Shown one piece after another: positions 14,592 through 21,886 of a stretch of DNA of 22,432 bases. Position 1 is the first letter of the stretch; the number at the start of each line of letters is the position of its first letter. The stretch is taken from the NCBI GenBank assembly GCA_937902285.1, contig CALGTB010000305.1, positions 1 to 22,432 of the forward strand, given 5' to 3'. The stretch comes from an uncultured Actinomycetes bacterium (lineage in GTDB: Bacteria > Actinomycetota > Actinomycetes > S36-B12). The position numbers were made by a program, and so were the translations under genes. Below the pieces are notes generated by a model that worked only from the letters and a program-made list of their open reading frames with translations, was not told where the DNA came from and did not search any database.

Positions 14592-16394
14592 TCAGGCGGC
14601 CGGCCCGGCGACCGCCGTTCCGATGGGCAGGCCCGGGAGCAGCAGCGCCATGTCGCGCAGCTCGGACTCCGTGCGCCACTGCTCGGCGTACCAGCCACCC
14701 CGGGCCAGCAGCTCGTCGTGGGTTCCCTGGGCCGTCAGGCGCCCGTCCTGGAGCTCGACGATGCGGTCGACGTCGCGCAGGTCGGTGAGTCGGTGCGTGA
14801 TGAGGAGGACCGTCGATCCCGCGAGCGCCGTGGCCAGCGTGCCGGCGAGGGCCTCGGCGGTGGTGCCGTCGAGGTGCTCGGTCGGCTCGTCGAGCACCAC
14901 CATCGGGCGGCGGGCCAGCAGGAGGCGGGCCAGGGCCAGCCGCTGACGCTCGCCCCCGGACACGGCCACGCCGAACGACCCGACCACGGTGCTGGTGCCA
15001 TGCGGCAGTCGCGACACCCACTCGTCGAGCTGGGCCTGCGCGAGGACGGTCTCGATCAGGTCGTCCGAGGCGGTCGGGTCGCCCAGCCGGACGTTGTCAG
15101 CGATGGTCGTGTCGAACAGGTGCGCCTGCTGGCTCAGCATCCCCACCTGGGTGCGCACGTCATCGCCGAGCGCATCCCGCACCTCGACGCCGGAGATGGT
15201 CAGGGAGCCGTCGTAGGGCAGGAACCCCATGACGACGGCGGCGAGCGTCGACTTGCCGGCACCGCTCGGACCGACCACCGCGACCCGCTCGCCCGGCTCG
15301 ACGCGCAGCGAGATCCCGTGCAGGGTGTCGGCGACCGGACCGCCCTCCCGGTCCGGCCAGCCCGCGGACAGGCCGTCGATGACGAGCCCGCCGAACGTCT
15401 CCGGGAGCGCGAGCGGCGAGGCCGGCTCGGTGACGGGCGACGGGGTCTGCTCCACCTCGACGATGCGCTGCGCCGAGCTGCGCAGGCGCTGGTACGCGAG
15501 GGCGGACGACGGCAGCCCGGCGAGGATGTCGAACAGTGCGAGCGGCAGCAGGGCGGCCACCGCCAGCCAGACCGGCTCGAGGCGGCCGTCCGTCACCGCC
15601 GGCACGGCCAGGGCCAGGGCCAGGGTCACGGCCAGGCCCTGCACGAGGACGCCCAGTCCGCCGCCGAGGCCGAGGGCGAACGACTCGCGCGCACTCAGCC
15701 GGGTCAGCTCGTCGTCGAGGCCGCGCACGGTGCGGGTCGCATCCGCACCGGCGCCGAACGCCGTGATGTCCGCGGTGGAGTCGAGGATCTGGACCACCGC
15801 CGAGGACACCTGCGCCTTGGCCGGGGCCATGCGCGCCTCCGCCGCGCGCGCCGTGCTCGCGACCAGCCACGGCACGACGGCGAGGGCCACGACGGACAGC
15901 AGCCCGATGAGCAGGCCCGTGCCGGGCAGGAGGAAGGCCAGGAACAGCACGGTCGCCGCGCTCACGAGGATGGCCTGCGCCCACGGCAGGATCACCCGCA
16001 GCGGGAGGTCGAGCGCCGCATCGACGTCGGCCACGAGCCGGCTCAGCAGGTCGCCCCGCCCGAACGCGGCGAGTCCCGTGGGCGCCAGGCGCTCGAGCTG
16101 CTCAAACACGGTGACGCGAAGCCCGGTCAGCCCGCGGAAGGCGGCGTCGTGCCCGACCAGGCGCTCGGCGTAGCGGAACACCGCCCGGCTCAGGGCGAAC
16201 GCCCGCACGAGGACGGCCGCGACGGACAGCGTGAGCACCGGCGGCATCTCGGCCGCGCGGGAGATGAGCCAGGCCGACGTGCCGAGCAGGGCGACCGCGC
16301 TCATCGACGCGACCGCTCCGAGGATGCCCGCCAGTACCAACTCGCGACGCTGCGGAGCCATGCCCTGAGCGAGGGTCCGGACCGGGCTCACCAT
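14592..16394 (-). CDS. cydC: Cytochrome bd assembly ABC transporter, CydC
   Basis: One half of the CydDC heterodimer, a thiol/heme-linked ABC exporter needed to assemble cytochrome bd; 600 residues. An N-terminal six-helix domain (about 15-300) contains GTSAWLISRAAEMPPVL and RAVFRYAERLVGHDAAF, both hallmarks of CydC. The nucleotide-binding domain has Walker A GPSGAGKST (375-383), signature VSGGERQR (478-485), Walker B VVLDEPT near 500 and the H-loop ITHRL. ATG 16394 overlaps the end of cydD by seven bases and has GGAG (16404-16401) 6 nt upstream; GTG 16391 is an alternative. The transported species is debated (glutathione/cysteine in E. coli, heme sensing). In mycothiol-making hosts the thiol may differ. 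Confidence 0.93.
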   Translation of the reverse strand: MVSPVRTLAQGMAPQRRELVLAGILGAVASMSAVALLGTSAWLISRAAEMPPVLTLSVAAVLVRAFALSRAVFRYAERLVGHDAAFRGLTGLRVTVFEQLERLAPTGLAAFGRGDLLSRLVADVDAALDLPLRVILPWAQAILVSAATVLFLAFLLPGTGLLIGLLSVVALAVVPWLVASTARAAEARMAPAKAQVSSAVVQILDSTADITAFGAGADATRTVRGLDDELTRLSARESFALGLGGGLGVLVQGLAVTLALALAVPAVTDGRLEPVWLAVAALLPLALFDILAGLPSSALAYQRLRSSAQRIVEVEQTPSPVTEPASPLALPETFGGLVIDGLSAGWPDREGGPVADTLHGISLRVEPGERVAVVGPSGAGKSTLAAVVMGFLPYDGSLTISGVEVRDALGDDVRTQVGMLSQQAHLFDTTIADNVRLGDPTASDDLIETVLAQAQLDEWVSRLPHGTSTVVGSFGVAVSGGERQRLALARLLLARRPMVVLDEPTEHLDGTTAEALAGTLATALAGSTVLLITHRLTDLRDVDRIVELQDGRLTAQGTHDELLARGGWYAEQWRTESELRDMALLLPGLPIGTAVAGPAA

Positions 16395-18148
16395 CCGGCA
16401 CTCCGGATGGTCTCCGCGGCGGCGGGCACGTCATCCGCCCCCGCAGCTGTGGGTGCCCCGGCATCGGGGCGGTCGAGCCGCAGCACCTGGTGGGCGACGT
16501 CGATGAGCGCGGGCCGGTGGGCCACGACCACGACCGTCGCCCCCCGGGCCGCCATGCGGCGGATGACCTCGACGACGATGGACTCGGTGGCCGTGTCGAG
16601 GGCGGCGGTGGGCTCGTCGAGGAGGACGAGGTCGCCGTCGGCGATGATCGTGCGCGCCAGTGCCACGCGCTGCCACTGCCCCACCGAGAGGCCGGATCCG
16701 TCCGCGGACAGGCGCGTGGCCAGTCCCTCAGGCAGTGCCTCGACGTCGTCGGCGACCCCCGCGTCGGCCAGGGCCTGCCGCACCTGCTCATCCGTTGCCC
16801 CGGGGCGGCCGAGGCGGACGGCATCGGCGATCGTGGGGCGCTCCGTGAGGTCGGCGCCGATCAGGTGGGCCCGCTGCGGCAGCCAGGCCACGCGCCTGCG
16901 CCAGGCCGTGGCATCGAGCGTGCTCAGGTCGGCCGCCGACGATGGCTCCGCTCCGGTGACGACGATGCTGCCCGAGGCCGGCTCGACGAAGCCCAGCAGG
17001 GCGTTCAGCAGCGTGCTCTTCCCTCCGCCGGACGATCCGACCACGGCGGTGATGGTGCCCGGCACCGCCGTGAACGAGGCGCCGTCGAGGGCGGGATCCG
17101 GACGCGTCGCGTAGGCCACCGTCAGGCCGGTCACCGTGACGGTCAGCCGTCCCGCCGGCGGCGGGGTCGTGCCGCCCGCCGGCAGCGGCGTCTCGAGGAT
17201 GACGAAGAGCCGGTCGGCCGCTCCGAGCCCCTCCGCCGCGGCATGGAAGTGCTGGCCCACCAGGCGCAGGGGAAGGTAGGCCTCCGGCGCCAGCAGCAGC
17301 ACGAAGAGGGCGACCGAATAGGCGATCTGCCCCTCCGCGAGACGTAGGCCCACCGACACCGCGACCAGGGCGACCGACAGGGTGGCGAGGAGCTCGAGGG
17401 CCAGCGACGACAGGAATGACACTCGCAGCACGCCCATCGTGGTGCTGCGGTAGCGGTCTCCGATCGACCGGATGGCCTCGGCCTGCGACTTCGCCCGCCC
17501 GAAGATCTTCAGGGTCGGCAGTCCGGAGACGAGATCGAGGAAGTGCCCCGACAGGATGGCCAGGGTCCGCCACTGCCGGTCCACCTGCGAGCGGGTGTAC
17601 ATGCCGATGAGGATCATGAACACGGGGATGAGCGGCAGGGTGACCGCGATGATGAGGGTCGTCAGCAGGTCCTGCCCGAGCACCGTGAGGAGCACGGCGA
17701 CGGGGACGATGACCGCGAGGACCAGCTGCGGCAGGTAGCGGGCGAAGTAGCCGTCGAGGGCGTCGATCCCGCGGGTGATGAGGGCAGCGGTCGCGCCGGG
17801 GTCCTGGGCCGTGGGCCCGGCCGGTCCCAGTGCGAGCACGTGATCGATCGCCGCCGATCGCAGCTCCTGCTTGGCCCGGGCGGACGATCGCACCGCTCCG
17901 ACCTCGGCCATCCAGGACACCAGGGCGCGCGCCGCGAAGACGAGGCCGACAGCGACCACGGTGCCCTGCACATCGGCCCAGTCGGCATCGTCCGCAGTGA
18001 CGGACACGATCGCATCCGAGAGGAGGCGGGCCTGGAGGATGACGAGCACGGCGGTGATGACCCCCAGCACGACCGCCAGGGCGATGAACCCGCGTGTGCT
18101 GCGGGCGAAGCGCAGCAGGCGCGGGTCCAGCGGCTTCATGATGCGCAT
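16388..18148 (-). CDS. cydD: Cytochrome bd assembly ABC transporter, CydD
   Basis: Partner of CydC, 586 residues, membrane domain followed by ATPase domain. RFARSTRGFIALAVVLG, GPTAQDPGATAALITRGIDALDGYFARYLPQL and LPLIPVFMILIG are typical CydD membrane-domain segments. Walker A is GSSGGGKST (371-379). The signature reads LSVGQWQR (487-494), with Val and Trp where LSGGQ[RQ] is usual; such departures occur in CydD but may alter hydrolysis. Walker B is LVLLDEPT and the H-loop VVAHRP. The start is ATG 18148, with ATG 18139 (MKPLDPRLL) a strong alternative 9 nt after AGG. A large hairpin (18160-18190) lies immediately upstream, between it and cydB. Confidence 0.92.
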   Translation of the reverse strand: MRIMKPLDPRLLRFARSTRGFIALAVVLGVITAVLVILQARLLSDAIVSVTADDADWADVQGTVVAVGLVFAARALVSWMAEVGAVRSSARAKQELRSAAIDHVLALGPAGPTAQDPGATAALITRGIDALDGYFARYLPQLVLAVIVPVAVLLTVLGQDLLTTLIIAVTLPLIPVFMILIGMYTRSQVDRQWRTLAILSGHFLDLVSGLPTLKIFGRAKSQAEAIRSIGDRYRSTTMGVLRVSFLSSLALELLATLSVALVAVSVGLRLAEGQIAYSVALFVLLLAPEAYLPLRLVGQHFHAAAEGLGAADRLFVILETPLPAGGTTPPPAGRLTVTVTGLTVAYATRPDPALDGASFTAVPGTITAVVGSSGGGKSTLLNALLGFVEPASGSIVVTGAEPSSAADLSTLDATAWRRRVAWLPQRAHLIGADLTERPTIADAVRLGRPGATDEQVRQALADAGVADDVEALPEGLATRLSADGSGLSVGQWQRVALARTIIADGDLVLLDEPTAALDTATESIVVEVIRRMAARGATVVVVAHRPALIDVAHQVLRLDRPDAGAPTAAGADDVPAAAETIRSAGW

Positions 18149-18159
18149 CCTGACATGCG

Positions 18160-18190
18160 GACGGGGCCGCCCTCATCGGGCGACCCCGTC
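18160..18190 (-). terminator. Strong hairpin between cydB and cydD
   Basis: GACGGGG (18160-18166) pairs with CCCCGTC (18184-18190), one C-A mismatch follows, then CGCCC (18168-18172) pairs with GGGCG (18178-18182) around a five-base loop. Twelve of thirteen pairs form. On the minus-strand transcript it ends 11 nt before the cydD ATG and is not followed by a U-run. It may lower readthrough, act as an mRNA processing or stability element separating cydAB from cydDC, or influence cydD translation. Confidence 0.6.
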
Positions 18191-18206
18191 AGTGAACGGT
18201 GGTGTC

Positions 18207-18248
18207 CAGCCTTGCGCGTTGGCGGAGGTTCAGCCTTGCGCGTTCGCG
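18207..18248. repeat. 24-bp tandem duplication at the 3' end of cydB
   Basis: CAGCCTTGCGCGTT occurs at 18207-18220 and 18231-18244, and the match extends to 17 of 18 bases. The copy nearer the gene encodes the last residues of CydB (Asn-Ala-Gln-Gly-stop); the other repeats the same codons in the same frame after the stop, ending in Trp codon TGG in place of TGA. Confidence 0.75.
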
Positions 18249-19321
18249 AAGCGATCGTCGGAGCGGCCGCTCACCGGCTGCGGCGGGATCATCGAGGTGC
18301 TGATGCGCTTGCGGAAGACCCAGAAGGTCCAGCCCTGGTAGATCAGGACGATCGGCGTCATCACCACGGCGACGATGGTCATGACCGTCAGCGTGTACGA
18401 CTGGCTCGACGCGTTGGTCACCGTGAGGTTGTAGGCCTCGTTGATGTTGCTGGGCATGACGTTCGGGAAGAGCCCGACGAACAGCGCCGTCACGGCCAGC
18501 AGGATGGTCCCGGCGCTGAGCAGGAACGCCCAGCCGTCACGGCCCTTCATCGTCATGAACAGGCCACCGAGCCACAGGACGGCGGCCACGAGGACGAGCG
18601 GCAGCGTGATCGCCACCCGACCGGAGAACGCCTGCGCCCACAGGAGCGCGGCCACGGCGAGGACGGCGGCCACGAGGCCGACCCGGAGCGCGACCTTGCG
18701 CGAGGCCTCGCGCACCTCGCCCGACGTCTTGAGCGCGAGGTAGATGGCGCCGTGCGTCATGAAGATGAAGAGCGTCATGAGCCCGAGCAGGAGGGAGAAC
18801 GGGTTGAGCAGGTTGAACAGGTTGCCCACGTAGTTGAGGGAGCCCGCATCGACCGCGAAGTCGGTCGTGGCCGGCGTTCCGGCGAGCGGCTCGATCGCCA
18901 TGCCGCTCACGATGTTGCCGAAGGCCACGCCGAAGAGCAGGGCCGGCAGCGCCGAGCCCACGACGATCGCCCAGTCCCAGCGGGCCCGCCAGGTGGCCGA
19001 GTCGCGCTTGCCGCGGTACTCGAACGCCACGCCGCGGAGGATGAGGCCGACCAGCACCAGGAACAGTGCGAGGTACATGCCGCTGAACATCGTCGCGTAC
19101 CACAGTGGGAACGCCGCGAAGGTCGCGCCGCCCGCCACGAGCAGCCACACCTCGTTGCCGTCCCACACGGTGGCGATCGAGTTGATCATCACCCGACGGC
19201 TGAGGTCGTCCTTGCCGATGACGGGCAGGAGCATCCCCACGCCGAGGTCGAAGCCGTCGAGAATGAAGTAGCCGATCCAGAGCACCGCGATCAGTGCGAA
19301 CCAGACGGTCGTCAGTTCCAT
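18230..19321 (-). CDS. cydB: Cytochrome bd quinol oxidase subunit II
   Basis: Membrane subunit CydB of the bd-type terminal oxidase, 363 residues with about eight or nine helices. The N-terminus WFALIAVLWIGYFILDGFDLGVGML is diagnostic, followed by NSIATVWDGNEVWLLVAGGATFAAFP and GLILRGVAFEYRGKRDS. The C-terminus carries the YQGWTFWVFRKRI segment. It associates with CydA to oxidise menaquinol with oxygen at high affinity. ATG 19321 has AAGGA (19333-19329) 7 nt upstream, and the gap to cydA is 31 nt, indicating cotranscription. The last codons are duplicated just after the stop. Confidence 0.96.
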   Translation of the reverse strand: MELTTVWFALIAVLWIGYFILDGFDLGVGMLLPVIGKDDLSRRVMINSIATVWDGNEVWLLVAGGATFAAFPLWYATMFSGMYLALFLVLVGLILRGVAFEYRGKRDSATWRARWDWAIVVGSALPALLFGVAFGNIVSGMAIEPLAGTPATTDFAVDAGSLNYVGNLFNLLNPFSLLLGLMTLFIFMTHGAIYLALKTSGEVREASRKVALRVGLVAAVLAVAALLWAQAFSGRVAITLPLVLVAAVLWLGGLFMTMKGRDGWAFLLSAGTILLAVTALFVGLFPNVMPSNINEAYNLTVTNASSQSYTLTVMTIVAVVMTPIVLIYQGWTFWVFRKRISTSMIPPQPVSGRSDDRFANAQG

Positions 19322-19352
19322 GATGAGTTCCTTCTACTTGATCTCGAACGGC

Positions 19353-20780
19353 TTAGTAGGCGAAGTACAGCTGCTTGTCGTCATCCTTCTTCGCCTCCGC
19401 GAAGGGATCCTCGACGACCGTCTCAGGAGCACCGGCCCGGACGTACTTGAGCAGGAGCCCGACCTCGATGACCGCGAGGATGCCGTAGAGCAACGTGAAT
19501 CCGATCAGGGAGATCCACACCTCGGTGGTCGTGAGCAGCGGGGACACCCCGTCCGCCGTGATCTGCTCGCCGAACACGACCCAGGGCTGGCGGCCCATCT
19601 CGGTGAAGATCCAGCCGGCGGAGATGCCGAACAGCGGGAACAGCACGATGAATCCGTTGAACACGGCGAACAGCCGGCTCTTCGGGGTGCGTCCGCCGCG
19701 GAACGCCCACAGCACGATCAGTGCGTAGAGGGCGGCGATCATGCCGAGGCCGATCATCAGGCGGAAGCCCCAGTACGTGACGGGAACGTAGGGCACGAAG
19801 TTCATCTCGGGCCCGTACTGCGGGAACTCGGCCAGGTACTGCGCCTGGAGGTCGTTGATGCCCTGCACCGTGCTCTCCGGCCCGTCCCAGGTGCCCGTGG
19901 CGAGCCAGGACAGCAGTCCGGGGATCTCGATGACCGTCGTCGCGGTGTCGCCGGAGAGGTCACCGACCGACAGGATGCTGAACGGCGCGTTCTCCTGGGT
20001 CGTGTAGAGCGCCTCGGCCGCCGCGACCTTCATGGGCTGCTGGTCGACCATGATCTTCATGTCCATGTCGCCGCTGACCGACACGAGGACGGCGGAGACG
20101 AGGATGACCCAGGCGCCGAGCTTGGCGGCCGGGCGGAACACGTCGACCTGGCGGTTCTTCATGATCATCCAGGCGCTCACCGCGGCGACGCCGGCACCGG
20201 ACACGAGGAACGACGCGGCAAGGGTGTGGAAGAACGCGATCCATGCGGTGTTCTGGAAGAGCACGGCGAAGATGTCGTTGAGCACGGCGCGGCCGGTCTC
20301 GGGGTCGATCTCGTAGCCCACCGGGTGCTGCATGAAGGCGTTCGCCGCGAGGATGAAGTAGGCCGACAGGGCGGTGCCGGCGGCGGCCAGCCAGATCGTG
20401 GCCAGGTGCAGGCCCTTGGGGAGGCGGTCCCAGCCGAAGATCCACAGGCCCAGGAAGGTCGACTCGAGGAAGAAGGCCAGCAGGCCCTCCATGGCCAGCG
20501 GCGCGCCGAAGACGTCGCCCACGAACCGTGAGTAGTCCGACCAGTTCATGCCGAACTGGAACTCCTGCACGATGCCGGTCACCACGCCCATGGCGAAGTT
20601 GATGAGGAAGAGCTTGCCGAAGAACTTGGTGAGCTGGAGGTACTTCACCTTGCCGGTACGGAAGTACGCGGTCTGGAAGCCGGCCACCAGCCACACGGTG
20701 CCGAGGGTGAGCGGGACGAACAGGAAGTGGTAGACCGTCGTGATGCCGAACTGCCACTGCGAGAGTTGAAGCGCACCCAT
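19353..20780 (-). CDS. cydA: Cytochrome bd quinol oxidase subunit I
   Basis: Catalytic subunit of cytochrome bd, 475 residues, short-Q-loop type. Heme ligands are all visible: His 18 (VYHFLFVPLTLG, heme b595), His 185 (FFHTLAASF) and Met 342 (WGFRLMIG, heme b558). Glu 98 and Glu 106 of MEGLLAFFLEST match the conserved E. coli Glu 99 and Glu 107. Lys 251 and Glu 256 in QQPMKVAAAEALY match the quinol-site pair. GRQPWVVFGE closes the core. First gene of the cydABDC(-kinase) operon; ATG 20780 has AAGGA (20793-20789) 8 nt upstream. It conserves energy at low oxygen and resists respiratory inhibitors. A DosR-type box lies about 125 bp upstream. Confidence 0.97.
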   Translation of the reverse strand: MGALQLSQWQFGITTVYHFLFVPLTLGTVWLVAGFQTAYFRTGKVKYLQLTKFFGKLFLINFAMGVVTGIVQEFQFGMNWSDYSRFVGDVFGAPLAMEGLLAFFLESTFLGLWIFGWDRLPKGLHLATIWLAAAGTALSAYFILAANAFMQHPVGYEIDPETGRAVLNDIFAVLFQNTAWIAFFHTLAASFLVSGAGVAAVSAWMIMKNRQVDVFRPAAKLGAWVILVSAVLVSVSGDMDMKIMVDQQPMKVAAAEALYTTQENAPFSILSVGDLSGDTATTVIEIPGLLSWLATGTWDGPESTVQGINDLQAQYLAEFPQYGPEMNFVPYVPVTYWGFRLMIGLGMIAALYALIVLWAFRGGRTPKSRLFAVFNGFIVLFPLFGISAGWIFTEMGRQPWVVFGEQITADGVSPLLTTTEVWISLIGFTLLYGILAVIEVGLLLKYVRAGAPETVVEDPFAEAKKDDDKQLYFAY

Positions 20781-20855
20781 GGTCGCTGTCCTTCGTGATC
20801 AAGTCGCCGCCGGGCGGCGAGTGGAGAAAGCCTCTTCGTGCCTCGTGCTGGCCAC

Positions 20856-20861
20856 ATTCTG
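20856..20861 (-). promoter_or_regulatory. Possible -10 of the cydA operon
   Basis: CAGAAT on the minus strand (20861-20856) is the best -10-like hexamer between the DosR-type box and cydA, predicting a leader of about 70 nt. With this start the box would be centred near -64. The assignment is by eye only. Confidence 0.25.
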
Positions 20862-20903
20862 ATTGCGGCGCGGTGCCTCAGGTTGCGGCATGAGTCCACA
20901 GGT

Positions 20904-20923
20904 AACGGGACCTTGGTCCCGAC
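20904..20923. promoter_or_regulatory. Candidate DosR box in the cydA / EamA divergent region
   Basis: AACGGGACCTTGGTCCCGAC contains the near-perfect palindrome CGGGACC-TT-GGTCCCG (20906-20921). Against the published mycobacterial DosR consensus TTSGGGACTWWAGTCCCSAA it keeps both GGGAC and GTCCC half-sites, both S positions and the central WW. It lies between cydA (start 20780) and the EamA gene (start 20960), in a genome window that also encodes a DosR-like protein. Confidence 0.65.
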
Positions 20924-20946
20924 TTCGCGATCGGCCGGGCGGGTGG

Positions 20947-20962
20947 CACAGTAGGCGCCGTG
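20947..20962 (+). promoter_or_regulatory. Leaderless promoter of the EamA-family gene
   Basis: CACAGT (20947-20952) ends 7 nt before GTG 20960, with no Shine-Dalgarno sequence. The DosR-type box is centred about 46 bp upstream of the predicted start point. Confidence 0.35.
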
Positions 20963-21886
20963 GCGAGCACTGACATCCGTGGAGTGACGCGGGCCGCCAC
21001 CTCCCGGATCTGGGGCCCCCTGGCCGCGGTGTGGCTGCTCTGGGGATCGACCTACCTCGGGATCGCCGTCATGGGGCGCACGCTGCCTCCCCTCGTGGGG
21101 AACGGCCTGCGGTTCGGGACTGCCTGCCTGGTGGTCGCCCTCATCGTGCTCATCCGCTGGGGACCCCGCGCGCTGCTCATCACGCGCGCCGAGCTGCGCT
21201 CCACCGCGATCATGGGCGTGGCCCTGCTGGGGGTGGGGATCGGCACGGTGTCGCTGGCCGAGCGCTACGTGCCCAGCGGGGTCGTCGCCCTGCTCGTCGC
21301 CGTCATGCCGCTGTGGATCATCCTGTTCCGAGTCCGGGCCGGAGAGCGGCCCGCCGGGCTGACCCTCGTCGGCGTGGCCGTGGGGCTGGCCGGCCTGGTG
21401 TTCATGCTGCTGCCCGGCGGCACCGAGCCCGTCGCGGGCGACGACCGCGACGTGGTGATCTGGTCCGTGGCGATCCTCGTCTCCAGCTTCAGCTGGGCCT
21501 TCTTCTCCTGGCGGTCGGCCGGCTACTCGCTCCCGGGCAATCCCATGGTCACCACCACGTACGAGATGGCCTTCGCGGCCGCGGCACTCGTCGTCGTCGG
21601 CACCGTCACCGGAGAGCGGGTCCAGCTCGAGCTCATCGACCCCAGCTCCTTCGGCGCCATGGCCTGGCTCGTGACGGCCTCGGTGGTGGGCTACACCGCC
21701 TACACGTGGCTCATCCGCAATGCCCCGATGTCCCTCGTGGCCACGTATGCGTACGTCAACCCCGTCGTCGCCGTCTTCCTCGGCTGGCTCATCATCAGCG
21801 AGCCCATCACCCGGGACGTCGTCCTGGGCCTGACCGTCGTGGTCGGCGGTGTCGTGCTGGTGGTCACCGGGGAGCGTCGCACGTGA
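20960..21886 (+). CDS. EamA/DMT-family membrane transporter
   Basis: Drug/metabolite transporter superfamily permease of 308 residues with ten predicted helices in two EamA repeats (about 15-145 and 165-300). PLAAVWLLWGSTYLGIAVMG, PPLVGNGLRFGTACLV and the repeat-two closing motif AYVNPVVAVFLGWLIISEPIT are typical. Relatives export amino acids or metabolites; the substrate is not predictable. GTG 20960 is supported by the first helix beginning about 15 residues later and by the -10 spacing. The stop overlaps the next gene's start by four bases (GTGA), so the two are cotranscribed. Confidence 0.88.
   Translation: MASTDIRGVTRAATSRIWGPLAAVWLLWGSTYLGIAVMGRTLPPLVGNGLRFGTACLVVALIVLIRWGPRALLITRAELRSTAIMGVALLGVGIGTVSLAERYVPSGVVALLVAVMPLWIILFRVRAGERPAGLTLVGVAVGLAGLVFMLLPGGTEPVAGDDRDVVIWSVAILVSSFSWAFFSWRSAGYSLPGNPMVTTTYEMAFAAAALVVVGTVTGERVQLELIDPSSFGAMAWLVTASVVGYTAYTWLIRNAPMSLVATYAYVNPVVAVFLGWLIISEPITRDVVLGLTVVVGGVVLVVTGERRT

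Noticed and set aside
20791..20803. TGATCA-centred partial palindrome in the cydA leader as a Rex redox-sensor site
   Set aside because: It lacks the TTGTGA/TCACAA arms of the Rex consensus and overlaps the AAGGA ribosome site.
20805..20819. CGCCGCC/GGCGGCG dyad upstream of cydA as a riboswitch or attenuator
   Set aside because: The realistic stem is only about five pairs and such GC dyads are common by chance at this base composition.
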